Below the pieces are notes generated by a model. It saw only the letters and a program-made list of their open reading frames with translations. It was not told the origin of the DNA and made no database searches. DNA of 64,000 nt from Drechmeria coniospora (lineage: Eukaryota > Ascomycota > Sordariomycetes > Hypocreales > Ophiocordycipitaceae), in contig NC_054391.1 in NCBI RefSeq assembly GCF_001625195.1, forward strand, positions 7,327,157 to 7,391,156, in the 5' to 3' direction. A program made the position numbers and the translations under genes. Shown piece by piece: positions 22,901 to 34,174 of the stretch; positions within the stretch are counted from its first letter, which is position 1; each line of letters begins with the position of its first letter.

Positions 22901-22948
22901 ACGCCTGATAATTTTACTGGCTACGCTTATCCGCTCCTTTGTGGTTAA
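10957..22948 (+). CDS. Giant GLEYA-domain repeat adhesin B
   Basis: The long open frame (from 11102) has no ATG near its left end, so I place the start in a small upstream exon, 10957-11114, whose product begins MNLINLKILG and continues with LLLLVFG, a clear signal peptide of about 21 residues. A 55-bp intron 11115-11169 (GTAATT donor, TTAAC branch point, ATTAG acceptor) joins it in frame to 11170-22948, giving about 3,978 residues. An alternative intron at 11105-11162 also keeps frame. The stalk (to about 20,670) is Thr-rich Cys-pair repeats (C-x-x-x-C first, CTHPC later). Three GLEYA/PA14 domains start near 20675, 21506 and 22244, separated by single stalk repeats (KIVTTTVPGTR.GT). The protein ends AYPLLCG without a GPI signal. 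Role inferred: secreted wall-associated adhesin. It is the tandem paralogue of adhesin A. Confidence 0.85.
11740..12930 (+). repeat. 222-bp tandem units in adhesin B
   Basis: Equivalent points fall at 11799, 12021, 12243, 12465, 12687 and 12909, always 222 bp (74 codons) apart. Each unit holds two alternating repeats, CTTSC with SVIVTVTG and CITNC with TIIVTQTG, so this block uses a C-x-x-x-C pair without the proline seen downstream. Confidence 0.88.
13813..14577 (+). repeat. Three 255-bp tandem units in adhesin B
   Basis: Units begin at 13813, 14068 and 14323 (255 bp, 85 codons). Each has two Cys-pair repeats joined by a longer linker TTVAATTTADVATTTTVTG. Copies are almost identical at DNA level, pointing to recent duplication or gene conversion. 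Confidence 0.88.
15712..19845 (+). repeat. 354-bp higher-order repeat of adhesin B, 11 full copies plus one short unit
   Basis: Units of exactly 354 bp (118 codons, three Cys-pair repeats) start at 15712 and 16066, then a 240-bp unit lies at 16420-16659, then nine more 354-bp units run from 16660 to 19845. The short unit lacks exactly 114 bp (38 codons), that is one of the three sub-repeats. The sub-repeat order is NQPPDTAITTTVSG, then PDAVVTTTVSG, then ADVATTTTVTG with SSGCIHPC. Confidence 0.92.
20675..22945 (+). other. C-terminal triple GLEYA region of adhesin B
   Basis: Domains 1 (20675) and 3 (22244) resemble those of adhesin A closely. Domain 2 (21506) is divergent (LYYYPNSLDTSAIGSQIG) and lacks about 27 residues that contain VVCTIPPT.NPTC and WTYLVGWTG, including two cysteines. 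All three keep VDNGAYLF and the final AYPLLC. Unlike adhesin A, a complete stalk repeat with CTHPC lies between the domains. Confidence 0.85.
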
Positions 22949-23623
22949 TACAGCATCCGGAAGGTGACATATCATAGCAACGTCTGTTATGAATGCTCAT
23001 GCTGATTCGGGTGGGACAATTACTATAACATGGCTCATTATTAGATAGCTTTAATACATTTTTTTTCAATCATATCATGTCATCTTGCCCCGTGGTGATA
23101 CTTCATAACCTAATTCACTTTGCTGCAGCACAAATACTGAAGTTGGAGAGAAACTGTCAACAGGGGTGACGAGGTCTAGATTAGCTAACTGGAAGAATAC
23201 GCCAAATCTGGAGGTTGATGTGCCATAATTAATTGACTATTCAAGGTAGCCTGAGTATGTCGTGGTCTTCATATGCTCGCTGCATTGAAGTACCTACCAA
23301 TACCTGCCATTGTAGAACTCTTGGTCCTTTTCCTTATAAGCTTCAAATGAAGTGGTATTATGTCACCACCACGGAGTACACATCAACGTAATAGTAACAC
23401 CCCGCATAAAGTAGGTTCACTTCAACTTATACGTGTACACACGAGGCTATCGGTTGATGGCAGGATGCTGCAAGAGATGATCCGCACGCACGCGACAGAA
23501 TTCTCCAGTGTTATGTCAGTTTTATTCGGCGACATCGCCGTCTGTCCGCGTGGTGCGGATGGTTTCGAGGAGGGCGGTTTATGCGAGGCTCAACATGACT
23601 CCATCGTCGCCGTCATCCCACCT
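22949..23623. repeat. Adhesin B 3' flank (copy 2 of the duplicated flank)
   Basis: Intergenic DNA between the convergent adhesin B and SAM50 stops. It is the counterpart of 8029-9300 and holds no gene of its own. T-rich stretches near 23050-23070 (TTAATACATTTTTTTTCAATC) may belong to the adhesin polyadenylation region. Confidence 0.7.
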
Positions 23624-25377
23624 TTACAAGAAATTGATTCCTACGCCCAATTGCAGTCCCTTTGTTCCAATCTCTCCTCGTCGGAGAATCAGCGGCAAAC
23701 TAAAATTCAGTTCGAACCTCGCCACTGGGTGCGCATAAACAAGGCCCACGCCAGCTGCCATGCTCGGGGCACCTGTCAGCAGGTTGCCGATCGCATCGAT
23801 CATGCGTTCGCGGGCAGCCTTTGCAGTGAGACCAAGAGAGTCCATCTTCGTTTCCATCTCATTTCCTTTGCCATTTTTCGTCAATGCGACAAGTCGACCG
23901 CCATTGGCAAACAGCTGGAAGCGCAAACCGGAGTCAGGGCCTTGGTATGGTAACGGGAGGAGCAAGTTTGCGCTTCCGGCGGCAAATACATCTCCGCCGA
24001 CCGAGTCCTGACCGTCGCGAGGTCCTAGTCCACCAAGCTTGAAGCCACGGACGTCAGTTGGCCCACCAAGCAGGAAGCGATCATTCAACCGGCTCGGGAA
24101 AGCCTTGCCGCTGAGGTCGAAGCCGACCGGCAACGGGTACAGCAACCCCATTCTCAAGCCGCCGCCGATGGAAATCCCCGTCCGCTCGGTGATTCCTGGT
24201 AGGGGGATGGGGACGGCACCGCTCATTTCGAGCTCACCCTTGGAGAAGGCAACATCCCCTGCCAGCGGTCCAACTCCAGCCACCTCCAGCACTGACCGCA
24301 GCATGTATCCGTCTTGCGGGAGCTGCGGGTTATCCCGTCGCTCTCTGTAAAAGGTGTGCTTGATGGCGCTCTTGATCGTATCGCCGGCATCGGCTCGCAC
24401 AGTTGGGCTCGCGCCATCGGACAATCCTGTAATTTGGCGCCACGCACCGGAGTACTCCAACGAATGGGTGTCGCGTTGGGCGGTGAGCCACGAGAACCGT
24501 ACGGAGCCGCCTTTCACAACCTCTTCGTGCGATGCCCACGGTTTCTCGGCCGCGGACGCCAGGCCCTCCAGCGAGACGCGCCTGTCGGGGTCGCTCAATA
24601 CCGGGGCGCTTACGTTGGCGCTGTACGCTGATCTCGTCCGCGTTCCCGCCTTGGCGTTCAGCGTGAGCATCTCGGCACCGCCAAGCATATTCCGCCACAA
24701 GAGGGAGCCGTACGCAGAGCCTTCGCCGTTGCCGACGTCGGTTCCGGTCTGGAGCTTGAATCGCCCAAGTTCACGGAGGCCAACGGAAATGCTGACGTCG
24801 GACGGGCTTGTAGAAGGATCCACCTGGCTAGATTTCGAAAGATATATCTCCGGCGGCTCTCGTAATATTTCTAGCCAGGTCAGCACCATGCTATCTGAGG
24901 CCGAGCCGGCCGAGACGCAACATACGCAACCCAGAGAGCTTCGCGCTCATGGTCTGCAGCTTGGAGAGCACCTCGCCAACATTCGACGGCGGGTCCGAGC
25001 TGTCGCTAAGCAAGGGACTAAAGATGGGATCAAGGAATCCGCGCCGAATATTGCTTGCGCCGGATACGTGGATTTCGTGGACCGTCATTGGCATCGACAT
25101 CTGATCTGCCATCTGCGGGGGTCAACAACCTGAAGCGAGTTCATCGTCGCGGCGTGGCTATCGACATACAATGTTCCCAACCCTACGTTCCTTGGCCCTG
25201 GTTTCGGCCGATTGGAACTCGGGCATAGACCTTGCGTGCTGGAGCACATCGTGGGCGTCGGAACGCAGCTTGTCGAACGGTTCTTGGAGCTAGACGAGTG
25301 ATCAACTTCGCTTCGGCCACTTATCAGCCAGACTAGCCTCGTACCTCTACTCCGTTTGGATTGATATCTCGCACCAT
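23624..25377 (-). CDS. SAM50: Sam50/Tob55, mitochondrial outer-membrane beta-barrel assembly protein
   Basis: Four exons on the minus strand: 25377-25345, 25289-25170, 25112-24926 and 24870-23624, giving 528 residues, near the family's usual fungal length. The introns (55, 57 and 55 bp) have GTACGA, GTATGT and GTATGT donors and TAG or CAG acceptors, and keep frame. The N-terminal part (about 55-140) contains the POTRA-like segment with VHEIHVSGASNIRRGFLD. The rest is the Omp85 barrel, including TGTDVGNGEGSAYGSLLWRNM, the conserved DVRGF loop motif near residue 386, and the C-terminal beta-signal KGLQLGVGINFL. Established role: core of the SAM complex that folds beta-barrel proteins into the mitochondrial outer membrane. 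The first exon codes only 11 residues (MVRDINPNGVE), so the start is less certain than the body. It is convergent with adhesin B, and its tail was copied to 9301. Confidence 0.93.
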
Positions 25378-26214
25378 GCTGCGGTCGTGAAGGACCAGCT
25401 CTCTGGTCTACGGCCCGATTCTTGCCGTTGTCTGGTCGTTGGAAACTTGTCGAGAGGGCGCAGGCGTGGATCCGTACCGAGTACAAGTAATTGTGCAATA
25501 AGTACGGAGTACTCCGTACGGATACTTACAGTACTTTGTTAATACGTACTTACTGTACGGAGTACTCCGTATTGGTTCATACTTGGACGGTATTAGTACA
25601 CAAGTATTTCATACTACTCCGTACTGGCAAAAGGCCGATGTGGCGCAGGCTTGAGGCTCAATGTCAAGTGGCGCGGCCTGTGGGGCCCTCCACCGTACTT
25701 ATACTGTAGCAAGCAGTTGTACGGAGTACAAGGTATTATTGTACATTACTATACTTATTTAAGTACAACTAGTTGTAACTAATACTTGCTTAACTACGGA
25801 GTAAGTACGGAGTAATACGGAGTACATGTATCTTAATTACGGAGTAATACGGAGTACATGTATCGTAAGTACGGAGTACATACTGTACCCAAGTACTCCG
25901 TATGGTCGTACAAGTATGGAGTCATGCCATCACGACACCATCTCCATATCTCCGAATCCGTCGTCGCCGACTTGTCCTGTGGGGCACCACCCCTCTGCTT
26001 CATCGTCCCTTTGTTTCGTTCGCAACAGACTCATCCGCAGCAACGACCCTCCTTTGTCGACTGATTTGTGCCATACGGCAAGCGTCCCTGCAGCGGTCTC
26101 CGGTGGCTGCTATTGCATCAGTGCCTTCTCTCCAGCAAAGTCGCGTCGGTGCGAGATCACGCGCCCCGTCTTGCTAGCCAGCTTGCCTCTGGATCCTTTC
26201 ATGAACCTCGCCCC
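25378..26214. other. SAM50-UBC6 divergent intergenic region rich in TACGGAGTAC words
   Basis: About 840 bp between two divergent genes. From 25490 to 25910 the word TACGGAGTA or its complement occurs about a dozen times, sometimes as the fused palindrome TACGGAGTACTCCGTA (25502 and 25558). The part after 25920 is GC-richer and is probably the UBC6 promoter and leader. No ORF is convincing. Confidence 0.6.
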
Positions 26215-27140
26215 ATGGCCACCAAGGCGGCACAGAAGCGGGCATGTTGAATCATTTCCTGCGACGTCAGAGACGTGACGTGACGTATACTTGCTGACGG
26301 CCGTACCAGCTAACCCGCGAGTACATGACAATTTCAGAGAATCCGCCACCGTATATCACGGCACACCCGTCCGAGTCGAACATTCTCGAGTACTTCCGCC
26401 AGCCCCCTCCCTGCCCTCTCTGACGGTCGCGCTGACACATGGGAAATAGATGGCACTATGTCATTACCGGACCCGAAGACACTCCCTACCATGGGGGTCA
26501 ATATTGGGGTACGCTCATGTTTCCTCCGAACTACCCGTTCGCACCGCCGGCCATTCGAATGCACACCCCCTCTGGTCGCTTTCAACCATCCACTCGACTC
26601 TGCCTCTCCATTTCCGATTTTCACCCCAAGTCGTTCAATCCCGCCTGGGAGGTGTCGACCATCCTCATCGGCCTCCTCTCCTTCATGACGAGCGACGAGA
26701 TGACGACGGGCTCCGTCTCGACGACGGCGACGGAGAGAAAATATCTCGCCTCGCGTTCTCGGTGGTGGAACTCGACCGGCGGCGGCTCACACGCCAAGAA
26801 CCCGGCGCAGAAGGGCAACGTCAAGGCGGGCGACGGGGGGGCCAAGTTTCGCGGCGAGTGGCCCGAGGTTGACGCGGAGAACTGGGAATGGATCAAGAAG
26901 AACAAGCTTGATCCGGCGACAGGAAACCGTTTGGACGGAGAGAACGGCTCATCATGCCGGCCTCAGCTCGGGATAGCGAGCCCAAGCGGAAACCAAGCTC
27001 AAGCAGTCGTGGACGCTGTGGTGCAGCAGCGCGATGCTGGCCGCGGCTGGATATACCGGAACAAGCTGCTTGTTGCTGGTGCCGCTATTTTCATTTACGT
27101 CCTCATCGCAAGGTTGGTTCATGGTGATGGCTTGGCTTAG
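26215..27140 (+). CDS. UBC6: Ubc6-type tail-anchored ubiquitin-conjugating enzyme (E2)
   Basis: Exons 26215-26241, 26310-26389 and 26450-27140 give 265 residues. Intron 1 (68 bp) starts GCATGT and ends CCAG, a GC-AG intron; GT alternatives break the frame. Intron 2 (60 bp) is GTACTT...ATAG. The protein starts MATKAAQKRLTREY and carries the UBC fold (ITGPEDTPYHGGQYWG, PPNYPFAPPAIRM, TPSGRF) with catalytic Cys87 in STRLCLSISDFHP, the same position as in yeast Ubc6. A Gly/Lys-rich linker leads to a C-terminal membrane anchor (LLVAGAAIFIYVLIARL) with only a few residues after it, a tail-anchored ER protein. Established role: E2 of ER-associated degradation, working with Doa10-type ligases. It is divergent from SAM50. 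Confidence 0.95.
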
Positions 27141-28970
27141 AGAGCGACGTTGGCAGCGTGTGTTGGGCGTCAGTTCGGGAACCATGGGCAATAGTATGGA
27201 AATATACATGCAGACTCGCGTCTTGCTTACCCCCAGGTGCTCGTTGATGTTCGTTTATTTCGTCGCTTCCCCATCACTCTCACCTGTGCGTGTGCGCCTG
27301 GACGTCGAGTCCATCGACATGCACCGTCGTACGGTCCTCATCCGCGCTTGTCAGGCGACTGCAGTCACCCCACGCCGGGATCGAACGACGGCTTCCGCCT
27401 GGCTCTAGAGGAACAGGCGCATCATCAGCGCACCGCTCCGGGGTGGTGGATGGTACTATGGAAGTTGTTCTGGGCGTTTGATGCCTGAATCTGAACCGTG
27501 GGTTGCTTTGGGATTCTATGGGATTCTAAGACACGATAGATGGAAACAGTCGGGCGAGCAACTAAGTGGCGGCTGATGCTTAGACCATGCCATGCACGAA
27601 CACGGACAACTGTGCCAAAGGATATATGGTAATGAAATGGATCACTACATGCACTGACAAGATTGGAAGTATCTTACTCAAGCCAAGTCTTGCGGTAGAG
27701 TGTTGTGGTCGATGGCTGTATGATTAGTTCGTCCCTCTGGGCGGCAAGCGCCCTGTTAAGGGGTTTTACGGTATTAGTACTCCGTGCAGTAACTACCATT
27801 GTTGGTAAGTTCTGCGTATTCTTGCCAGGCAGCATCGTTGCAGGAGCACCGCATGTTGAAATTTGGCCACGACTATTACAGGAGTACATGAGTTGGAAAT
27901 ACAGTAGCAAATCGTGCATGGCTGTTGTTGAAAGACTGATCGTAAACAAATATCGAGTGTGGCATTCTTTCGATATTCTTGTTGACGGTGTAATAGGGCG
28001 ATCGACACTTGGCACAACGTGGTGGCGACGGTGGCGAGTTCTGGAGGCATCACCACTTTCAAACTTACTGTAGGGGGCGGCACTGCACTGTAAATGCGTG
28101 TACTCTATCCGTACATCTACAGTAAGTACTTACAGTAAGTATTACTATAGGTGTACAGTACAGTACGGAGCACTCCGTACAGGTACTAGGTACCTAGTAC
28201 TCAGGTAGTAGGGGAGCGCTGTACTTACATATCGTGTACAGTACTTACACGCCATGTACAGTACTTACACGCCATGAACAACGTACGTTGTACTTACAGT
28301 ACTGCGCATGGTATTTGAGGTACAAGTAAGCAAGTACTGGTACTGTGCGTAGCCGCAGACAATTTTACAGCGGTTTGCTAGCGGGAACGGAGCGGCAGGG
28401 GCGCTGGGGCCCATTGTCTACAGTACTACCTGTCATAGTGCCTAGTACCTAGTTAAGGTCAACCTTTGTGACACCCGACATTAAGTATACCTAGTAGGTA
28501 ATACTCTATTACTTACCTAACCAGCGACCCGACCACACAGCTAGCTTGGGAAAATTCTGTGATGGAGTTCCCCATTTTATTTCTCATCACCCAAGTCGGT
28601 TGAGCAATATTAATACCCCGTACCAGGTCGACGCTCGCCTCGAGTGAGTCTTCGCTTGATACCTGTGGTCCTCGAATCGGCTCCGCTCGACTCAACGGCC
28701 GTTCGCTCCGACAGGGCCGCCTTGAAGCCAGCCTCTCATGACGGCACAGATGCCCTGTGGCCTAATCCATCGTCTGGAGTGGGCACTCGGTAATCAAAGG
28801 CTCCAGAGCTGAGCCTGCTCCGCACAAAACACAACCCCCCACAGCAGCCTGGTCTCGCCGACCACTGGATCCTGCTTTCTCGACCCACGTACGGCGACCG
28901 ACTTTTGACATCGAACGCAAGCAAGCGACTGCAGGGCCTCCCAGCTTCCCTCGACCGCTCGCCCTGCACC
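27141..28970. other. Intergenic region, no gene recognised
   Basis: Contains UBC6 3' flank, scattered TACGGAGTAC-type words, and around 28080-28330 a dense GTAC-rich patch. There the 20-mer TACAGTACTTACACGCCATG occurs twice in a row (28236 and 28257 areas). The last 300 bp are CT-rich, consistent with the leader of the next gene. Short ORFs here look random. Confidence 0.5.
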
Positions 28971-31544
28971 ATGGCGCCGCCAAATGGCTCCTCCAAGCCT
29001 CGGAAGGCTGGAGCCAGCAAGCAGTTGACCAAGCCTGTCATGCCAGCGCTGCCTCTGCCGTACGTGAAGCGCCAGGCGGCGGCGGCGGCGGCGGCGGCGG
29101 CGGCTGCTTCGAATCCCACGCCCCCGCCATCATCGTCCCCCGAGCCCAGCGTCGAGAAGCACCAGGTCAACAGAGAGGGCAGGGGCGACGAGTGGCAGTT
29201 GGCCGAGACGAAGCTGGGCGATGTGAAGCAGCCGAAGGTCTCGAGCGCGGATGCGGTGACGAACGGATCGGGGCCAATCGGTAAGCCCGCTAAAATGCCA
29301 TCGCTTCCTCGTTGGCCCAGCCTGGCCTGACCCTTCGCTGACGTGTTCCTCGACCTGTCAGACATGCCGGCGACGGGTGGGCAGGATTTTACTACGAACG
29401 GCAAGGCAGAAGCAGGCGAGCCCGCCACCCAGAACGCCGTCTACGGATCCGCCAGGATGCAGGTGGTTGGAAACGTGGCCCAACAAGCCGTAGACCTTGA
29501 CGGCCCGTCGGAGACGCCCATCGCCGTCAACGGCGTCGACCACGACGGCCACGGGCAGAGATTTGACGCCGGCAAGTTTCCCCGCCTTCATGTCTGGCAT
29601 CACCGCCTACTGACTCCCAGCAAAGCTCCGTACTACCCTGCCAAGGTGGCCAAGCATCCTCCGCCACCCGCCGTCTCGCCGACCCGCTACCAGATGCCTC
29701 CTCCTTTCCTGCCTGCCAACCGGCCGATGGGCAGCCTGGCAAACGGAGACATGTCTCGTGGCCCGCTCCCGCATCCCCCCAACCCTCCGCACCACATGCA
29801 TCAGTCGCACGCAAGCAATGGAAGCATTCACTTTGGCACCTTCCACGACTCCGAGAGCTCGTCTCCTGCGCCGCCACACTCTGGAGGCATCGCGCCGCCA
29901 CCCGGAATCCCTGGCCCCGACGGCCGCCCTGCCTACATGGGCCATGCCAGCAACGGATTCCCCCCGATGATGCCTTACGGTGCCGACATGATGCAGGCAG
30001 CCGGCTTTGACAACTATGGCCGCCCCCCGATGGCGTACGGCCCGATGGATCAATACCCGCGTTACGGCAATACCTTTGGGCACTCGACCCCCCACAGCTT
30101 TCACGGCTCGCAGTCGTCTGCCCATCCGGAGGAGGGTGGCATCTACGGCCAGTTCCCCCTCGGTGCCATCCGCAACGGAGGCGTTCCGCCCGGCGAGGAG
30201 ATGCACGCGCAAGATCTGCAGGGACGCATTCTCTTCCCCGCCGACCACCCTAGGATGATGCACAGTCAGGGACCGCCCCCGATGCTCCCACACGGCGACG
30301 ATGGCGACGGTGTCCTCGGGTACCTCCAGCAGGCGTTTGCGTCCCCGGAGCTCGCCGACTGTACGCTGGAGCTTCGGCACGCCGACGACGGCGCGAGCCC
30401 GGTTCGGATCCCCGGTCACCGTCTCGTATTCGGCCGAAGTCCCGAGCTGGCGGCTCTGCTTCGCAAGCAGGGTCTCCCATCGGCCGCGCCTGACGGGTCC
30501 GCGCGGACTCTGCTCGTTGAAACCGACGACAGGTGGGTGCGTTCCGACGCCTTTTACATGGCCGTCCAACGTCTCTACGGCTTCCCGCTGCTTCATCACG
30601 TCCCGCCCCACGGTCACGGCGGCGCCGATTCGGCCGACGTGATGCAGGCCGGCTCGGTCAACGAGCAGTTCCAGTTCGCCCTGTCGTACGCCGCCGCCGG
30701 TCGTCTCCTCGACTGGGCTCCCGTCATCCACCGAGGCTGCGACGTGGCGACGCAGCTGCTCAGCTGGCAGACGATGGAGAAGGGTCTCGAGTTTGCCCTC
30801 GACGGCTGCAAGGACGACGGCACGCACGAGTCGTTCAGGTACGGAGACGGGTCGCGAGCCATCCTGAACGCCGTCGTCACCTACGTGGTCCACAACCTCC
30901 CGCCCAGCTTCAACCTGGACACGTCGGCCGACGAGCCCTCGCACTACGCTCGGCTGCCGATGCACCTTCCTCCGCCTCCCACGGCCGCGCCGGCGGCGAC
31001 GAGTGCCTCCGAGCCGGCGATTGCGAGGGGAACGTCGGTGCAGCTCGGCAAGGGCCGGCGATCGCAGCAGATCAACAACATTCAGTTTGGCGACCTCCTG
31101 CTCTCCGAGGACAGGGCTGCGTTGGAATCCGAAACGCCAAAGGCCACCAGACAGGCGCAGCCGGTGGCGCACGCCATCCTGTCCCGCGTGCTGCTCAACC
31201 TGCCGTTCATGCAGCTCAAGATGATACTGGAATCGTCCGGGTCCGGCAACGTCAACGGGTGGGCGAACACCGAGACGCGGTACGGCATCGTCAAGCGTGT
31301 TGTGGAAGAGCGCGAGGCTCGTCGCCTTCGATTGCTCGAGGCGGTCGCGAGCGGGCGTGTGACGGTGCGCGAGGCCATCAGAACGGGCCTTCGGCGACCC
31401 ATGCCCCACGACATGGGCCGCTGGGGCGCCCTCGGATGGCAGGAAGAGATTCTTCCGTACGGCATCAACGACGGACCGTCTCTCGGCCGCACTTGGGTTC
31501 CGCTGATGGAGGTGCAGAACGGGTCGGCGGCCGACTATCCGTGA
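28971..31544 (+). CDS. BTB/POZ-like fungal protein of unknown function
   Basis: Exon 1 is 28971-29280 and exon 2 is 29362-31544, joined by an 81-bp GTAAGC...TCAG intron with CTGAC branch point, giving 830 residues. The N-terminal 400 residues are low-complexity, with a polyalanine run near residue 37 encoded by a GGC repeat, then Pro/His/Gly-rich sequence. Near residues 420-550 a BTB-like fold is suggested by SPELADCTLEL, IPGHRLVFGRSPELAALL and FYMAVQRLYGFPLL. The C-terminal third has AHAILSRVLLNLPFMQLKMILE and WGALGWQEEILPYG, which I take as fungal-conserved. A 45-bp in-frame stretch 29576-29620 (GTTTCC...CTGACTCCCAG) could be a second intron. Function unknown; BTB domains usually mediate protein pairing. 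The start was chosen for its CACCATGG context. Confidence 0.8.
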
Positions 31545-34174
31545 AGGCGGCGGCGAATGCTCTGACGAATTACGACGTTTATTGACAAGATGGCAAATCG
31601 CCGAGGCATCCCGCTCGCATGAAAAGGCACCGGCGGTCATCGCATCTGCTCGGCGGGCCGCGTTACTTTCTTCTCTCTCTTGCTACTTCCACCCACCGAC
31701 CGCCACGACGGGAATCTTTTGTGCTTCTTTCTCTTCAGGCTCATCGTTGTTGTTTTTTTTTTCATACACGCAACCTGTTGCTGCGATCAGGCGTCGGGTG
31801 TCTTGGAAAGCCCCGCGCGGAAGCTCTCTGCGTGTGGGCGGGAACCATTGGCGGCGAGAAAGCCGAGGCCAACGCCCACGCTGCGTTCTAGGGCCGTCCG
31901 ACCCGGTCCGGCCCCAATGGCAGCTCATAAGGCATGGCGCCGCTCGGTCCGGGGAAGCGTGGATGGCACGAAAAGCTTGCGCCGGTCTTCCGCCATGGAC
32001 GCGAGGCACGCAGTCGAGGGTGACGAGCGAGATGGCCACGGCAGGCCGGCTGTCGTCATGCGGCGAGGTCGAGGAGGAGGGCTTCGTCCGAGACGGAGAA
32101 GGTGGCTGATTCTGCGGGATGCGAGCGAGGGCATGCGGATGGTGTCGATGTAGATATCACCTCTACCAGTTAGGACGCAATGGCGGCCATTTTTTCGTGA
32201 AGGGGGGGCATGCGGGCACTAGCATGGTAGAGATGACTTGGTCGTGCGCGGGAGGGATCATTTGGATGGGCATTGCCGGTTATGTTCGTTCGGAAGCGTG
32301 ATTACTATCCGGATTTGCGGCATTCCTTTGCAGATGAGCATGGCAGGAGAATACATGACAGGTACGGAGTACTTGCAATGTGAAGACGGTCGTCTATTCA
32401 TCTTCGCCGGCCACGAAGGGGAGGCGATATGGGGGAGAGAGCGGGCCGGAAGAAGGGATACGGAGTGCTCTGTGCAGTCGCATTTTACTTGTGCTGCACT
32501 TGTAATGCCACTAACCTTGGCACGAGCACTTTGTGTTAGCCTACTAACAAATTCGCAGAAGTTGCCTACAAGTAGTACGCGGTAGGTAGGTAGGTAGGTA
32601 ACCATGTATTGCTGTAGTAGTACTAGCACACGCGGCAAGTGGCAGGTACAGTAATATGAGTCGTACATGTCGTAGGTGAAGGCGTAGGTGTACTGATGTA
32701 TATCTATCAACGGAGTATTTACGGAGTGCAAGAAAGTGCCGATAATGCAGATGTTGATTTCTCGATAATTCCCCAGGACGGAGTATTATTCCTTCCTGGA
32801 CTTGGGCACTGTATTGTATGTACTGTACGTACTTGTCCACCTGACATACAGCATTAGTAGCTACTTACGGAGTACTGTAAGTAGGTATTAAGTACGTAGG
32901 TGGTGATACTACCAAGGACGAAGGGTAATTCCAAGTAAAATTGTAGGCAAAAGTATTAGAGCGTGGTGGGGTCACTTTTTCTTGTAATCAACTTCATTGC
33001 ATTCAAGTACAGATGAACTCTTGCATTCAAGACATTCTATTAGCAACAACGAACAGCAGCCTACATTTAAATTATGAGTACAGCTAACATACGCTAAGTA
33101 AGGATATAAAAGCAATATAGTGATTTCGATAGATGTTTGAGGTGTAATTATTCACGCTTCTTGAGAACTACATACTTAAGACTTAGACTTGAGCTTTTCT
33201 GGCTACCCTACAGCTGCTTTTCTTGTTTCTGGAGAGTTCTCTTTGTCAAGCAGTACCCAAACCGAGCTGCTGATTGGCCTTTGTCTGTACCTGGCCCACA
33301 TTGAATGTTTACCAAATGGCACAGTAAGTGCCTGAGTACATAAGTATACAGTACGGAGTAAGTATTGTACGGAGTACATGTACTTACTGCACGGAGTACT
33401 AGTTGTAGGCACAATGTATTACTTACTTAAGTACTTAGGCCGTGTGGACTCGGTACTTAAGTACAGTACTACAGTACCCCGTACCTTCCTGCTGGCCCCT
33501 CGACGGCGGACGGCAGGCCCCCCCACCCACATGTAGAAGTCGCGAGCCGAGGTCATTTCAGTACAATGTAGGAGTACATCGCACTTGCCGAGCGAGTAAT
33601 ACGGTAATTCCGGCTTACTTTCTCACGCGTCGTAGCATTCCATCCTTTCTCCCCGTCTTTTCCTCTCATCTTTTCTCCAGATCTCCTCCCCTCGCAGACG
33701 GCACGGTACCCCGAGGCGTCTGTCACGCCACGCTGGGCGACGCGATTACGAAACAATTCGTCTCTTCCCGCGCTCGGCGATCCTTCTCCTGCTGGAGAGG
33801 AAAGCGGCTACGAGTTCCCCAGAGCTCTGGGTTGGGGCACGACGATTGCTCGTACTTGTGTACTTACTGTACATGTGTTGATGCTGATGGAGCCGTGACA
33901 GGCGACCTGATCCAATAAGCTACAGAAACCAGCGAAACATTGGCGGATACAGGCGACGAGGAACAACAGTGCTTTGCCCCTCATCGTAATTACAGCACAG
34001 TGCTTATTTTGGGCTTACCTGCCTGGGACGCTGAGCTTGTGATTGCTGGCCTTCCAGCGAGCCAACGCGTCACCACGGCCTCGGCAAGAATCAGCCCGCC
34101 ACGACACGACGACAGCACAACCACATCGACTTCTGCAGGTCGCCGCGCTACTGCGACGCCAGCCGCGGGCCACG
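31545..34174. other. Long intergenic region, no gene recognised
   Basis: About 2.6 kb. It includes the BTB gene 3' flank, a GGTA-type microsatellite near 32581-32601 (five GTAG units), and GTAC/TACGGAGTAC patches near 32360, 32840-32900 and 33340-33480. An AT-rich stretch at 32930-33190 is unlike its surroundings and holds no ORF. The last 200 bp are the probable promoter and leader of the next gene. Confidence 0.5.

Noticed and set aside
27360..27420. Possible tRNA T-arm (GGGATCGAACGACGGC)
   Set aside because: The T-stem does not pair properly, and no matching acceptor stem or anticodon arm could be found.
29607..31640. 677-codon minus-strand frame opposite the BTB-like gene
   Set aside because: Arg/Val-rich shadow typical of GC-rich coding DNA. 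The plus strand has the intron, start context and conserved motifs.
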